NCBI RefSeq assembly: GCF_032460525.1
Contig: NZ_CP135963.1
Span: 1,798,001-1,862,000, forward strand
Reading direction: 5' to 3'
Length of the DNA: 64,000 nucleotides
Origin: Geodermatophilus sp. DSM 44513
GTDB lineage: Bacteria > Actinomycetota > Actinomycetes > Mycobacteriales > Geodermatophilaceae
Shown here: piece by piece, positions 44,708-53,688 of the stretch
How the letters are laid out: each line of letters starts with the position of its first letter
Position numbering within the stretch: the stretch's first letter is position 1
The notes under the pieces: model-generated
Told to the model about the DNA's origin: nothing
Seen by the model: only the letters and a program-made list of their open reading frames with translations
Databases searched by the model: none
Position numbers and translations under genes: made by a program

Positions 44708-45096
44708 CCGTCGTCCGGTTCGGCTCCGACGCGCCCTGGGAGGCGGTGGTCGGCTACAGCCGGGTCGTCGTGCACGGCGACATGGCCTGGGTGAGCGGCA
44801 CGACGGCCACGGTCGACGGCGCCGTCGCCCACCCCGGGGACGCCGGTGCGCAGACCCGGCAGGCCCTGGCGACCGTGGAGCGGGCCCTCGAGCGCGCCGG
44901 GTTCACCCTCGCCGACGTCGTCCGCACCCGGCTGTACGTCACCGACATCTCCCGCTGGTTGGAGGTCGGCCGTGCCCACGGCGAGGTCTTCGCCGGCATC
45001 CGGCCGGCCACCTCGATGGTGCAGGTCGCCGCGCTGATCGACCCCGCGATGCTGGTCGAGGTCGAGGCCGACGCGGTCCGCAGGACCCCGGCGTGA
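44704..45096 (+). CDS. RidA-family protein between hisA and hisF
   Basis: A 130-residue protein of the RidA/YjgF family. [12 protein letters not shown], then [17 protein letters not shown] and [13 protein letters not shown] sequence at the end match it. Canonical RidA deaminates reactive enamines/imines formed by PLP enzymes; the active-site Arg appears in the VRTR segment region, but canonical status is uncertain. GTG start overlaps hisA and the stop overlaps hisF as GTGA, so it is made together with the isomerase and cyclase. Confidence 0.87.
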   Translation: MTVVRFGSDAPWEAVVGYSRVVVHGDMAWVSGTTATVDGAVAHPGDAGAQTRQALATVERALERAGFTLADVVRTRLYVTDISRWLEVGRAHGEVFAGIRPATSMVQVAALIDPAMLVEVEADAVRRTPA

Positions 45097-45887
45097 GCCT
45101 CGCCGTGCGCGTCATCCCGTGCCTGGACGTCGACGCCGGCCGGGTGGTCAAGGGCGTCAACTTCGTCGACCTGCGCGACGCCGGCGACCCGGTGGAGATG
45201 GCCCGCGTCTACGACGCCGAGGGCGCCGACGAGCTCACCTTCCTCGACATCACCGCCAGCTCCGGGGACCGGGAGACCACCTACGACGTCGTCCGCCGCA
45301 CCGCGGAGAGCGTGTTCATCCCGCTCACCGTCGGCGGCGGCGTGCGGTCGGTACAGGACGTCGACCGGCTGCTGCGGGCCGGCGCGGACAAGGTCGCGGT
45401 CAACACCGCCGCCGTGGCCCGCCCGGAGCTCATCGCCGAGATCGCCGACCGCTTCGGCAACCAGGTGCTCGTGCTCTCCCTGGACGCCCGCCGGTGTCAG
45501 GACGGCGGGGCGTGCGACTCCGGCTTCGAGATCACCACGCACGGCGGGCGCCGCGGCACCGGGCGGGACGCCGTGGAGTGGGTGGTCCGAGCGGCGGAGC
45601 TCGGCGTCGGCGAGGTGCTGCTCAACTCCATGGACGCCGACGGCACCGAGGCCGGCTTCGACCTGGAGCTGATCCGCAGCGTGCGCCGCGAGGTCAGCGT
45701 GCCGGTCATCGCCAGCGGTGGCGCGGGGGAGACCGCGCACTTCCCCCCGGCCGTCGACGCGGGCGCCGATGCACTGCTGGCCGCCACGGTCTTCCACTTC
45801 GGCAAGCTGCGCATCGGCGAGGTCAAGGGCGCGCTGGCCGACGCGGGCGTCCCCGTGCGGCGGGAGGCCGACCACCCCCTGCGCTGA
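45093..45887 (+). CDS. hisF: Imidazole glycerol phosphate synthase, cyclase subunit
   Basis: A 264-residue TIM-barrel cyclase that uses HisH-derived ammonia to make IGP and AICAR. The N-terminus [17 protein letters not shown] carries the catalytic Asp; [17 protein letters not shown] and the second Asp in [13 protein letters not shown] are normal. The GTG start overlaps the RidA gene. It ends at a bidirectional hairpin shared with the convergent TIGR03085 gene. Confidence 0.97.
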   Translation: MSLAVRVIPCLDVDAGRVVKGVNFVDLRDAGDPVEMARVYDAEGADELTFLDITASSGDRETTYDVVRRTAESVFIPLTVGGGVRSVQDVDRLLRAGADKVAVNTAAVARPELIAEIADRFGNQVLVLSLDARRCQDGGACDSGFEITTHGGRRGTGRDAVEWVVRAAELGVGEVLLNSMDADGTEAGFDLELIRSVRREVSVPVIASGGAGETAHFPPAVDAGADALLAATVFHFGKLRIGEVKGALADAGVPVRREADHPLR

Positions 45888-45888
45888 C

Positions 45889-45927
45889 GGAGGCTCGGAG
45901 TGCAGGAAACCTGCGCTCTCAGCCTCC
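45889..45927. terminator. Bidirectional hairpin between hisF and the TIGR03085 gene
   Basis: Arms GGAGGCT and AGCCTCC, with inner GCAGG/CCTGC pairing around AAA. It starts 2 nt after the hisF stop and covers the stop codon of the minus-strand gene. Confidence 0.7.
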
Positions 45928-46542
45928 GGTGACCCGGGCGACGTCGCGGCGGCCGCTGGCCCACAGCAGCAGCTCCAGCGGCTCGCCGGTCACCACCGTC
46001 TCCGGCGTCCCGGTGCCGAAGCGCCGCTCCGCACCGGGCACGTCCCCGCGGCGCAGCACCAGCGCGCCGGGCACGGGGCCGGCGGCCATTCGGCCGAAGA
46101 GGAGCGCGTCCCGCCAGAACCGGTCCTGCGCCGCCCGCGGCAGCTCCCGCGGCGCCCAGCCGGGCTGCGCGCGCCGGACGTCCTCGTGGTGGATGGCGTA
46201 CTCGGTGGTGTCGACCAGCGCGGCGACCGGCGGCCAGGAGGTCGGCAGCCAGCGCGGCGGGCCGGAGCGCACCCGGGCGACGAGGTCGGCGTAGCCGGTG
46301 GTGGTGCGCAGCCGGTCCTCCACCGTGTGCGACCAGGCCGCCAGCGGACGGCCCACCGGCGTGGCCTCCAGGGCGAACCCGGGTGCGGCGTCCGGGCGGC
46401 GGTCGCGGGTGACGAGGTGTGCGGCCAGGTGCGCCGTCGTCCAGCCCGCGCAGCAGGTGGGTGCGTCCGGGCCGAGCTCGTCGAGGAGGTCGGCGAGCGC
46501 GGCACGCTCCCGCGCGGCCAGCGGACGGGAAGAGGAGGTCAC
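45919..46542 (-). CDS. TIGR03085-type DinB-like metal-binding protein
   Basis: A 207-residue actinobacterial protein of the mycothiol-dependent DinB-like group (TIGR03085-like). The signature is PTCCAGWTTAHLAAHLVTRDRRPDA near the N-terminus with metal-ligand His, and TEYAIHHEDVRRAQPGW later. The reaction is unknown. A GTG start gives MTSSSRPLA. It is convergent with hisF and divergent from the ABC exporter genes. Confidence 0.87.
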   Translation of the reverse strand: MTSSSRPLAARERAALADLLDELGPDAPTCCAGWTTAHLAAHLVTRDRRPDAAPGFALEATPVGRPLAAWSHTVEDRLRTTTGYADLVARVRSGPPRWLPTSWPPVAALVDTTEYAIHHEDVRRAQPGWAPRELPRAAQDRFWRDALLFGRMAAGPVPGALVLRRGDVPGAERRFGTGTPETVVTGEPLELLLWASGRRDVARVTGG

Positions 46543-46602
46543 CGGCCGGGGTTACCGATCGCGCGGTCCCCGGAAACGGTGGGCGATCACTTAGCCGTCC
46601 TC

Positions 46603-46608
46603 AGTATC
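46603..46608 (+). promoter_or_regulatory. Putative -10 hexamer of the ABC exporter operon
   Basis: TATCGT, 36 nt before the GTG at 46645, with a GAGGAG ribosome-binding site in between. Confidence 0.4.
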
Positions 46609-46644
46609 GTCAGGGGCACCGCCTGCACCGAGACGAGGAGAGCC

Positions 46645-48420
46645 GTGCCCACCCGCCGAGACGCCGTCGTCCGGCGAGGGATGCGCCACGTCGGGCGCGC
46701 GATCGTCGAGCAGCCGGGCATGTTCACCCTCGCCCTCGTCGCCAGCAGCCTCTACGGGGCCATGACCGTCGCCAGCGCCTACGTGCTCGGCGAGGTCGTC
46801 GACCGGGTCGTCCTCCCGGCGCTCGCGGACGGCGTCACCTCCGCCGGCGCGCTCGCCGTGGCCGCGGCGGCCATCCTGGGCGTCGCCCTGCTGAAGATCC
46901 TCGGCATCCTCGGCCGGCGGCTGTTCGCCGGCGTCATGAGCTTCCGGCTGCAGGCCGAGTACCGCCGCCGGGTCACCGGGCAGTACCTGCGGCTGCCGCT
47001 GTCCTGGCACCAGCGCCACCCCACCGGGCAGCTGCTGTCCAACGCCAACTCCGACGTCGAGGCGGCCTGGTTCTTCGTCGCGCCGCTGCCCTTCGCCTGC
47101 GGCGCGATCGTCATGATCGGCATCACCGTGGCCGCGCTGGTGGCCACCGACCCGCTGCTGGCCCTCGTCGGCCTGGTGGTCTTCCCGCTGGTGTTCGTGC
47201 TCAACGCCGTCTACTCGCAGGCGATGAGCCCGCGCATGCAGCGGGCCCAGCAGCTGCGCGCCGAGGTCAGCGAGATCGCCCACGAGAGCTTCGACGCCGC
47301 CCTGGTCGTCAAGACCCTCGGCCGGGAGGACGTCGAGACCCGCCGCTTCACCACCCGCGCCGAGGAGCTGCGCGACGGGCTGGTCGCCGTCGGCCGGGTG
47401 CGTGGGCTCTTCGACCCGCTGATGGAGGCGCTGCCCAACCTGGGCACCCTGGCCGTGCTGCTGATCGGCGCCACCCGCGTCGCCGAGGGCGCCACCGACG
47501 CCGGCGACCTGGTGTCCATCGCCTACCTGTTCACCCTGCTCGCGCTGCCCATCCGAGCCATCGGCTGGGTGCTGGCCGACCTGCCGCGCGCGCTGGCCGG
47601 CTTCGACCGGGTCACGCCGGTCCTGGACGCGACCGGCGAGACGCCGCACGGTGCGCACACGGCGGTCACCGGGACCGCGGGTGCGGGACTGGGCCTGCGC
47701 GGCGTCGACTACGGCTTCGAGGGCGCCGCCCGCGCCACGCTGTCCGGCGTCACCTTCGACGTCGCCCCCGGCAGCACGGTCGCCGTCGTCGGGCCCACCG
47801 GGTCGGGCAAGTCCACGCTGGCCGGGCTGCTGGTCCGCCTGGTCGACCCGGCCACCGGCGAGGTGCTGCTGGACGGCGTGGACCTGCGGGCGCTGCGGGA
47901 GGGCGAGGTCAGCGCCCAGGCGGCGTTCGTCCCGCAGGGCACCTTCCTCTTCGACGACACCGTGCGCGGCAACGTGACCCTCGGCGCGGACCTGTCCGAC
48001 GAGCAGGTGTGGGCCGCGCTGGCCACCGCGGCGGCCGACGACTTCGTCCGCCGGCTGCCCGACGGGCTGGACACCCGGGTGGGCGAGCGCGGCGCCACGC
48101 TGTCCGGCGGGCAGCGGCAGCGCATCGCGCTGGCCCGCGCGGTGGTCCGCCGTCCCCGGCTGCTGGTGCTCGACGACGCCACCAGCGCGGTCGACCCGGC
48201 CGTGGAGGCGCGCATCCTCGACGCGCTGCGCGGCGCGGAGCGGCCCTCCACCGTCGTCGTGGTCGCCTACCGGCAGGCCACGATCGCGCTGGCCGACGAG
48301 GTCGTGTGGCTGGAGGGCGGCCGGGTGCTGGCCCGCGGCAGCCACGAGCAGCTGCTGGCGGAGGTCCCCGGCTACGTGGCGCTGGTGCGCGCCTACGCGC
48401 AGACGGAGGTGGCCGCGTGA
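46645..48420 (+). CDS. ABC exporter half-transporter with degenerate ATPase site
   Basis: A 591-residue type IV exporter half: six transmembrane helices (about 20-310), then an ATPase domain. Walker A is GPTGSGKST (K389) and the signature LSGGQ (486-490) is canonical. The Walker B catalytic Glu is replaced (LVLDDATSAVD, D511), and the H-loop His is replaced by Tyr (VAYRQ, Y542). These are the hallmarks of the non-consensus half of a heterodimeric exporter. The GTG has GAGGAG about 6 nt upstream. The stop overlaps the partner gene by 4 nt. The substrate is unknown (drug or lipid). Confidence 0.93.
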   Translation: MPTRRDAVVRRGMRHVGRAIVEQPGMFTLALVASSLYGAMTVASAYVLGEVVDRVVLPALADGVTSAGALAVAAAAILGVALLKILGILGRRLFAGVMSFRLQAEYRRRVTGQYLRLPLSWHQRHPTGQLLSNANSDVEAAWFFVAPLPFACGAIVMIGITVAALVATDPLLALVGLVVFPLVFVLNAVYSQAMSPRMQRAQQLRAEVSEIAHESFDAALVVKTLGREDVETRRFTTRAEELRDGLVAVGRVRGLFDPLMEALPNLGTLAVLLIGATRVAEGATDAGDLVSIAYLFTLLALPIRAIGWVLADLPRALAGFDRVTPVLDATGETPHGAHTAVTGTAGAGLGLRGVDYGFEGAARATLSGVTFDVAPGSTVAVVGPTGSGKSTLAGLLVRLVDPATGEVLLDGVDLRALREGEVSAQAAFVPQGTFLFDDTVRGNVTLGADLSDEQVWAALATAAADDFVRRLPDGLDTRVGERGATLSGGQRQRIALARAVVRRPRLLVLDDATSAVDPAVEARILDALRGAERPSTVVVVAYRQATIALADEVVWLEGGRVLARGSHEQLLAEVPGYVALVRAYAQTEVAA

Positions 48421-50246
48421 GCGCGGCGGTCGCCGGGCACCGCGAGGAGGGCGCGTTCGCCACCCTGCGCCGGGGCCTGGCGATGATGCCGGAGTTCCGC
48501 CGCGGCCTGCCGGTCACCTTCGCCCTCGCGCTGGTGGCGACGGCCGGGCGGGTGGTCGTCCCGATCGCCGTCCAGCAGGTGATCGACCGCGGCCTGGCCG
48601 GCCCCGGCGGCCCGGACGCGGACTTCGTCCGCACCGTGGTGCTGGTCTGCGCGGTCGTCGTGCTGCTGACCGTCGTCGCCGTGTACCGGATGAACGTGCG
48701 GCTGTTCCGGACGACGGAGACCGCGCTGGCCGGCCTGCGCACCCGGGCGTTCCGGCACGTGCACGACCTGTCGGCGCTGCACCAGCAGGGCCAGCGCCGC
48801 GGCTCGCTGGTCTCCCGGGTCACCAGCGACGTCGACCAGCTGTCCACCTTCATGCAGTGGGGCGGCGTGCTGGGCGTGGTCAGCCTCGGGCAGCTGGTCG
48901 TGGCCACCGTCGTCATGTCCGTCTACTCCTGGCAGCTGACCCTCGTCGTGCTGGCCTGCTTCGTGCCGCTGGCCGCCGCCGTCCGGTTCCTGGCCGCGCG
49001 GCTGGCCGTCGCCTACGGCGTCGTGCGCGAGCGGGTCGGCGACGTGCTGGCCGCGGTGTCCGAGGCCGTCGTGGGCGCACCCACGGTGCGCGCCTACGGC
49101 ATCCGCGAGCGCACCGCCGCCCGCCTGGACCGCGCCATCCAGCGGCACTACCGGGCGCAGGTGCGGGCCCAGCGGGTCACCGCCGCGGTCTTCGTCAGCG
49201 GGGAGTTCGCCGCCGCCGTCGCCAACGTCGCCGTGGTCGTCGCCGGCGTCCTGCTCGGCCTGGACGGCGACATCACCCCGGGCACCCTGGTCGCGTTCCT
49301 CTTCCTCGTCACGCTGTTCGTCGCGCCGGTGCAGGTCGCCACCGAGGTGCTCAACGAGGGGCAGAACGCCATCGCCGGGTTCCGCCGGGTGCTGGACGTG
49401 CTGGAGACCGCACCCGACGTCCGCGACCCCGCCGTCGCCACCCCCGGGGACGCCCGGGAGCTGCCGCACGCGCCGCTCGGGGTGCGCTTCGAGCACGTCA
49501 CCTTCCGCTACGCGCCCGGCGCGCGTCCCGCCCTGGAGGACGTCGACCTGGAGATCGCGCCGCGCCGCCGGGTGGCGGTCGTGGGCGAGACCGGGTCGGG
49601 CAAGACGACCCTCGCCAAGCTGGTCACCCGGCTCATGGACCCCACCCAGGGGCGGGTGCTGCTCGGCGACGACGACGCCGGCTGGGTGCCGCTGGACCGG
49701 GTCGCGTTCGCCTCGCTGCGCCAGCGGGTGGTGATGGTGCCCCAGGACGGCTTCCTGTTCGACGCCACCGTCGCCGAGAACGTGCGCTACGGGCGGCCCG
49801 GGATCGCCGACGGCGACGTGCGCACCGCCCTGGAGGAGCTGGGCCTGGGCGACTGGGTGGCCGGGCTGCCCGACGGCGTGGCCACCCGGGTCGGCCAGCG
49901 CGGGGAGTCGCTGTCGGCGGGGGAGCGGCAGCTGGTCGCCGTCGCCCGCGCCTACGTCGCCGACCCCGACCTGCTGGTGCTCGACGAGGCCACCAGCGCC
50001 GTCGACCCGGCCACCGAGCGCCGGCTCACCCACGCCCTCGACCGGCTCACCGACGGGCGGACGACGCTGACCATCGCCCACCGGCTGTCCACCGCTGAGC
50101 GGGCCGACGAGGTGCTCGTCGTCGACGCCGGCCGGGTGGTCCAGCGCGGCACGCACGCCGACCTGGTGGACGCCGTCGGCCCCTACGCCCGGCTGCACGC
50201 CTCCTGGCGCCGCTCCTCGGCCGGGGAGCCCGCGCCGACGGCCTGA
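48417..50246 (+). CDS. ABC exporter half-transporter with intact ATPase residues
   Basis: A 609-residue partner with six transmembrane helices and an ATPase domain. Walker A is GETGSGKTT (K396), Walker B LVLDEATSAVD keeps the catalytic E524, and the H-loop IAHRLST keeps H555. Its signature motif is LSAGE (499-503) rather than LSGGQ. In a dimer the changed signature faces the degenerate Walker site of the first subunit, giving one dead and one live ATP site. The GTGA overlap with the upstream gene supports equal expression. A very strong hairpin follows. Confidence 0.93.
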   Translation: MSAAVAGHREEGAFATLRRGLAMMPEFRRGLPVTFALALVATAGRVVVPIAVQQVIDRGLAGPGGPDADFVRTVVLVCAVVVLLTVVAVYRMNVRLFRTTETALAGLRTRAFRHVHDLSALHQQGQRRGSLVSRVTSDVDQLSTFMQWGGVLGVVSLGQLVVATVVMSVYSWQLTLVVLACFVPLAAAVRFLAARLAVAYGVVRERVGDVLAAVSEAVVGAPTVRAYGIRERTAARLDRAIQRHYRAQVRAQRVTAAVFVSGEFAAAVANVAVVVAGVLLGLDGDITPGTLVAFLFLVTLFVAPVQVATEVLNEGQNAIAGFRRVLDVLETAPDVRDPAVATPGDARELPHAPLGVRFEHVTFRYAPGARPALEDVDLEIAPRRRVAVVGETGSGKTTLAKLVTRLMDPTQGRVLLGDDDAGWVPLDRVAFASLRQRVVMVPQDGFLFDATVAENVRYGRPGIADGDVRTALEELGLGDWVAGLPDGVATRVGQRGESLSAGERQLVAVARAYVADPDLLVLDEATSAVDPATERRLTHALDRLTDGRTTLTIAHRLSTAERADEVLVVDAGRVVQRGTHADLVDAVGPYARLHASWRRSSAGEPAPTA

Positions 50247-50281
50247 CCCCGCCGTCGTCCCGTAGCCACCGGAGCCGCCGT

Positions 50282-50323
50282 GCAGCCACCGGAGCCGCGC
50301 TGCGGGGCGGCTCCGGTGGCTGC
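50282..50323 (+). terminator. 17-bp perfect hairpin after the ABC exporter genes
   Basis: GCAGCCACCGGAGCCGC (50282-50298) pairs exactly with 50307-50323 around an 8-base loop. A partial direct copy of the left arm (AGCCACCGGAGCCGC) lies just upstream at 50264-50278. Confidence 0.75.
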
Positions 50324-50375
50324 AGCGCGGTTCCGGCCGTGAGCGCGGGATGCGAGGACGGAGGGGTGGGAGCCC

Positions 50376-50381
50376 TAGCCT
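50376..50381 (+). promoter_or_regulatory. Putative -10 hexamer of the 50388 gene
   Basis: TAGCCT, 6 nt before the GTG at 50388. Confidence 0.4.
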
Positions 50382-50387
50382 GCCGGT

Positions 50388-50831
50388 GTGGCCAGACCCC
50401 GCGACCCCGGCCGGGCGACGGCCGACCTGCCCCCGCCGGACGCCCGCACACCGCCGGCAGCGCTGGCGTCAGCCGCGTTGGGCGTCGTCGGCGCGGCCCC
50501 GACCGGCTTCCTCGCGGTCGTCGCGGTCGCGCTCGGCGGGGTGACCGCCGACGCCGGCGTCGACCCGTGGGCGATCCTGCTCCTCGTGGTGCCGGTGGTG
50601 CAGGTCTGCGCCGCGATCTGGCTGCTGGCCCGCCGCGGCTGGCTGCCGACGGTGCTCGCCCTCCTCCCGGTGGCGGTGCTGGCCGGCGTGGTGGTCTGGA
50701 CGGCGGTCCGGACCGAGGAGGCCGCGAACCCGGCCCTGCCGCTGCTGCTCCTGCTCGCCCCGCTGCTCGCCGCCGTGCTGGCCGCCACCCCGCGGGTGCG
50801 CCGGTGGGTGCGCGGGCGGCCCGGCCGCTGA
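50388..50831 (+). CDS. Hypothetical four-helix membrane protein
   Basis: A 147-residue protein with a hydrophilic, Pro-rich start (about 1-22) followed by four hydrophobic helices and a basic C-terminus (RVRRWVRGRPGR). No family recognised. The GTG at 50388 follows TAGCCT by 6 nt, so a leaderless transcript is likely. It lies between the exporter terminator and the flavoprotein gene, on the same strand as both. Confidence 0.65.
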   Translation: MARPRDPGRATADLPPPDARTPPAALASAALGVVGAAPTGFLAVVAVALGGVTADAGVDPWAILLLVVPVVQVCAAIWLLARRGWLPTVLALLPVAVLAGVVVWTAVRTEEAANPALPLLLLLAPLLAAVLAATPRVRRWVRGRPGR

Positions 50832-50894
50832 CGGCCCGGACCCGCCCGGACGACGCGGCCCCCCGGGCGCGGCCGCTCGACGCAGCGCACCGGC

Positions 50895-50900
50895 TAGCGT
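50895..50900 (+). promoter_or_regulatory. Putative -10 hexamer of the flavoprotein gene
   Basis: TAGCGT, 7 nt before the GTG at 50908. Confidence 0.45.
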
Positions 50901-50907
50901 GCCCTGC

Positions 50908-52560
50908 GTGAGCGACACCGACGTCGTCGTGGTGGGGGCGGGGCTGGCCGGGCTGGTCGCCGCCGCGGAGCTGGCCGACGCCGGCAGGCGGGTGGTGCTG
51001 CTGGACCAGGAGCCCGAGCAGTCCCTCGGCGGACAGGCGTGGTGGTCCTTCGGCGGGCTGTTCCTCGTGGACTCCCCGGAGCAGCGCCGGCTGCGGGTGC
51101 GCGACTCCCTGGAGCTGGCCCGGCAGGACTGGGCCGGCACCGCCACCTTCGACCGGCCGGAGGACCACTGGCCGAAGGCGTGGGCCGAGGCCTACCTGCA
51201 GTTCGCGGCGGGGGAGAAGCGGGCCTGGCTGCGCGAGCAGGGCATCGGGCTGTTCCCGGTGGTCGGCTGGGCCGAGCGCGGCGGCTACACCGCCACCGGC
51301 CACGGCAACTCCGTGCCCCGCTTCCACATCGTCTGGGGCACCGGGCCGGGCATCGTCGCGCCGTTCGCCCGCCGGGTGCGGGCGGCCGCCGAGCGGGGCG
51401 TGCTGCAGCTGCGGTTCCGCCACCGGGTCGACGAGCTGGTGGTCGAGGGCGGCGCGGTGACCGGCGTCCGCGGCACGGTGCTGGAGCCCAGCGACGCCGC
51501 CCGCGGCGAGGCCAGCTCGCGCACCGCTGTCGGGGAGTTCGAGCTGCGCGCGCAGGCCGTCGTCGTCACCTCCGGGGGCATCGGCGGCGACCACGACCTG
51601 GTGCGGCGCAACTGGCCGGCGCGGCTGGGCCCGCCGCCGCGGCGGCTGCTGTCGGGGGTGCCCGCGCACGTCGACGGCCGGATGCTGCAGGTCGCCCAGG
51701 ACACCGGCGCCAGCGTCGTCAACGCCGACCGGATGTGGCACTACACCGAGGGCGTCGCCAACCACTCGCCGGTCTGGGCGCGGCACGGCATCCGGATCCT
51801 GCCCGGGCCCTCGTCGCTGTGGCTCGACGCCACCGGCAAGCGGCTGCCGGTGCCGCTGTTCCCCGGCTTCGACACCCTCGGCACGCTGGCCCACATCGGG
51901 CAGACCGGCCACGAGCACACCTGGTTCGTCGCCACCCACAGGATCGTGGAGAAGGAGTTCGCCCTGTCGGGCTCCGAGCAGAACCCCGACCTCACCGGCC
52001 GGGACCTCAGGCTGCTGCTCGGCCGGGTCCGGGCCGGCGTCGCCGCCCCCGTCCAGCGGTTCCTGGACGACGGCGAGGACTTCGTCGTCGCCCGCACCCT
52101 GCCCGAGCTGGTCGACGGCATGAACCGGGTCACCGGCGGCACCCCCCAACTGCACCTGGGCGACGTCGAGCGCGAGGTGGTGGCCCGCGACCGCGAGGTG
52201 GCGCACCCGTTCACCAAGGACCTGCAGGTCACCGCCATCCGCGGCGCCCGCGGCTACCTGGGCGACAAGCTGATCCGGGTCGCGCCGCCGCACCGGCTGC
52301 TCGACCCGGCCGCCGGCCCACTGGTCGCCGTCCGGCTGAACCTGATCACCCGCAAGACCCTCGGCGGGCTGGAGACCGACCTGTCGGGGCGGGTGCTGCG
52401 ACCCGGTGGCGAGGTCTTCCCCGGGCTCTACGCCGCCGGCGAGGTCGCCGGCTTCGGCGGTGGCGGGATGCACGGCTACCGGTCGCTGGAGGGCACCTTC
52501 CTCGGCGGGTGCCTGTTCTCCGGCCGGGTCGCCGGCCGCGCGCTGGCGGCCGCGCTGTGA
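50908..52560 (+). CDS. FAD-binding dehydrogenase (fumarate reductase/ketosteroid dehydrogenase-like)
   Basis: A 550-residue flavoprotein of the FAD_binding_2 family. The N-terminal VVVVGAGLAGLVAAAELADAG is the dinucleotide loop; TSGGIGGDHD and the C-terminal FPGLYAAGEVAGFGGGGMHG complete the FAD site. The substrate is unknown; related proteins are annotated simply as FAD-binding dehydrogenases. The GTG at 50908 follows a TANNNT hexamer by 7 nt. The TGA overlaps a GTG that opens a 28-codon mini-ORF leading to the next gene. Confidence 0.88.
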   Translation: MSDTDVVVVGAGLAGLVAAAELADAGRRVVLLDQEPEQSLGGQAWWSFGGLFLVDSPEQRRLRVRDSLELARQDWAGTATFDRPEDHWPKAWAEAYLQFAAGEKRAWLREQGIGLFPVVGWAERGGYTATGHGNSVPRFHIVWGTGPGIVAPFARRVRAAAERGVLQLRFRHRVDELVVEGGAVTGVRGTVLEPSDAARGEASSRTAVGEFELRAQAVVVTSGGIGGDHDLVRRNWPARLGPPPRRLLSGVPAHVDGRMLQVAQDTGASVVNADRMWHYTEGVANHSPVWARHGIRILPGPSSLWLDATGKRLPVPLFPGFDTLGTLAHIGQTGHEHTWFVATHRIVEKEFALSGSEQNPDLTGRDLRLLLGRVRAGVAAPVQRFLDDGEDFVVARTLPELVDGMNRVTGGTPQLHLGDVEREVVARDREVAHPFTKDLQVTAIRGARGYLGDKLIRVAPPHRLLDPAAGPLVAVRLNLITRKTLGGLETDLSGRVLRPGGEVFPGLYAAGEVAGFGGGGMHGYRSLEGTFLGGCLFSGRVAGRALAAAL

Positions 52561-52643
52561 GGACGACGCGCGAGGGAGCACCGCAGGGAGCGCCGGCGAC
52601 CGAGGCGCGGATCGAGCGCGGAGTCGAACGGACGGCACTGTGA
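52557..52643 (+). other. 28-codon coupled mini-ORF between the flavoprotein and membrane protein genes
   Basis: The GTG at 52557 overlaps the flavoprotein stop and, after 28 codons, the TGA overlaps the GTG of the next gene. Start-to-start distance is 83 nt, the same as at the ftsW-murG repeat. The peptide contains IERGVERT, close to CERGVERP in the murG units, and the DNA aligns recognisably (GCACCGCAGGGAGC against GCATCGCAGCGAGC, then CGAACGG). Confidence 0.45.
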
Positions 52644-53278
52644 GTCCGAGCCCCTGGTCGGACCCGGCCACGGAGACCGAGCCGGGTGCGCCCTACAGCG
52701 GGCCGCCGCCGACCGCCCCCTACGCGCCCACCCCGTACCCACCGGCCTGGGCCTGGCCGCCGCAGCCGCCGCCGTGGTCGGGGCCGTGGCCGCCGGCACC
52801 GGCCCGCCCGCGGCGGCCCGGACAGGTGGTCGCCGCCGCGGTGCTCGTGCTCGTGCAGGCCGCCGGGGTGGCGCTGGTCACCGCCTACCTGCAGCTGCTG
52901 GCCTCGGTGCTCTCCGCGGCCGTCGGCCAGCCCGGCTTCCCGGCCGGCGCCGCGGTGCTGGTCGCCGAGGCGGGCACGCTCGCCGTCGTGCAGGTGGCCT
53001 CGGTGGTGCTCCTGGTGACCGCGGGGGTGCTGGCGCTGGCGACCCGCCGTCCCCTCGCGCGCTGGTCGCTGGTCGCGGCCTCCGGCCTGCAGCTGGCCCT
53101 GGCCGCCTACTGGGCGGTGCGCCTGCTGGCGCTGCTCGACGGCAGCGCGGCCGTGCTGGCCCTCCTGGTCCTCGTCGCGGCCGCTGCGCCGGCGGCGGCG
53201 CTGGGGCTGTCGGTCGGCCGGCCCGCCCGGGCCTGGTTCGCCGGTGACGCCGGGGGCAGTGGCCCGCCGCACCGGTGA
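52640..53278 (+). CDS. Pro-rich membrane protein upstream of hisI
   Basis: A 212-residue protein with a Pro/Tyr/Trp-rich cytoplasmic start (about 1-55) followed by four hydrophobic helices. No family recognised. The GTG at 52640 overlaps the stop of the 28-codon mini-ORF. Its own stop overlaps a GTG in the hisI frame as GTGA, so flavoprotein, this gene and hisI may be one coupled run. Confidence 0.68.
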   Translation: MSPSPWSDPATETEPGAPYSGPPPTAPYAPTPYPPAWAWPPQPPPWSGPWPPAPARPRRPGQVVAAAVLVLVQAAGVALVTAYLQLLASVLSAAVGQPGFPAGAAVLVAEAGTLAVVQVASVVLLVTAGVLALATRRPLARWSLVAASGLQLALAAYWAVRLLALLDGSAAVLALLVLVAAAAPAAALGLSVGRPARAWFAGDAGGSGPPHR

Positions 53279-53688
53279 CCGGGCCGGCTGCGCGCGGGTG
53301 GGACGATCGGGGGGTGTCCGCCGTCCCCGCCGCCGAGCCCACCCTGGACCCCGCCGTCGCCGCCCTGCTGCGCCGCGACCCCGCCGGCCTGGTCGCCGCC
53401 GTCGTCCAGCAGCACGACACCGGCGAGGTGCTCATGGTCGCGTGGATGGACGACGAGGCACTGCACCGCACCCTGACCACCGGGCGGGCCACCTACTGGT
53501 CGCGGAGCCGGCGCGAGTACTGGGTCAAGGGGGAGACCTCCGGGCACCGGCAGTGGGTCCGCGACGTCCGGCTGGACTGCGACGGCGACGCGCTGCTGCT
53601 GCTGGTCGACCAGGAGGGCCCGGCCTGCCACACCGGCGCGCGCTCCTGCTTCTCCCGCGAGCTGGAGGTCACCCGTGCGGCTGGGTGA
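53275..53688 (+). CDS. hisI: Phosphoribosyl-AMP cyclohydrolase
   Basis: Third step of histidine synthesis. From the GTGA-overlap start it is 137 residues; a GTG at 53314 (124 residues) is an equally good choice because conserved sequence begins after it. The zinc/magnesium motifs are clear: [25 protein letters not shown], and the cysteine set in [10 protein letters not shown] and [11 protein letters not shown]. No HisE domain is fused. It overlaps trpE by 14 nt, tying histidine to tryptophan gene expression. Confidence 0.95.
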   Translation: MTGPAARGWDDRGVSAVPAAEPTLDPAVAALLRRDPAGLVAAVVQQHDTGEVLMVAWMDDEALHRTLTTGRATYWSRSRREYWVKGETSGHRQWVRDVRLDCDGDALLLLVDQEGPACHTGARSCFSRELEVTRAAG

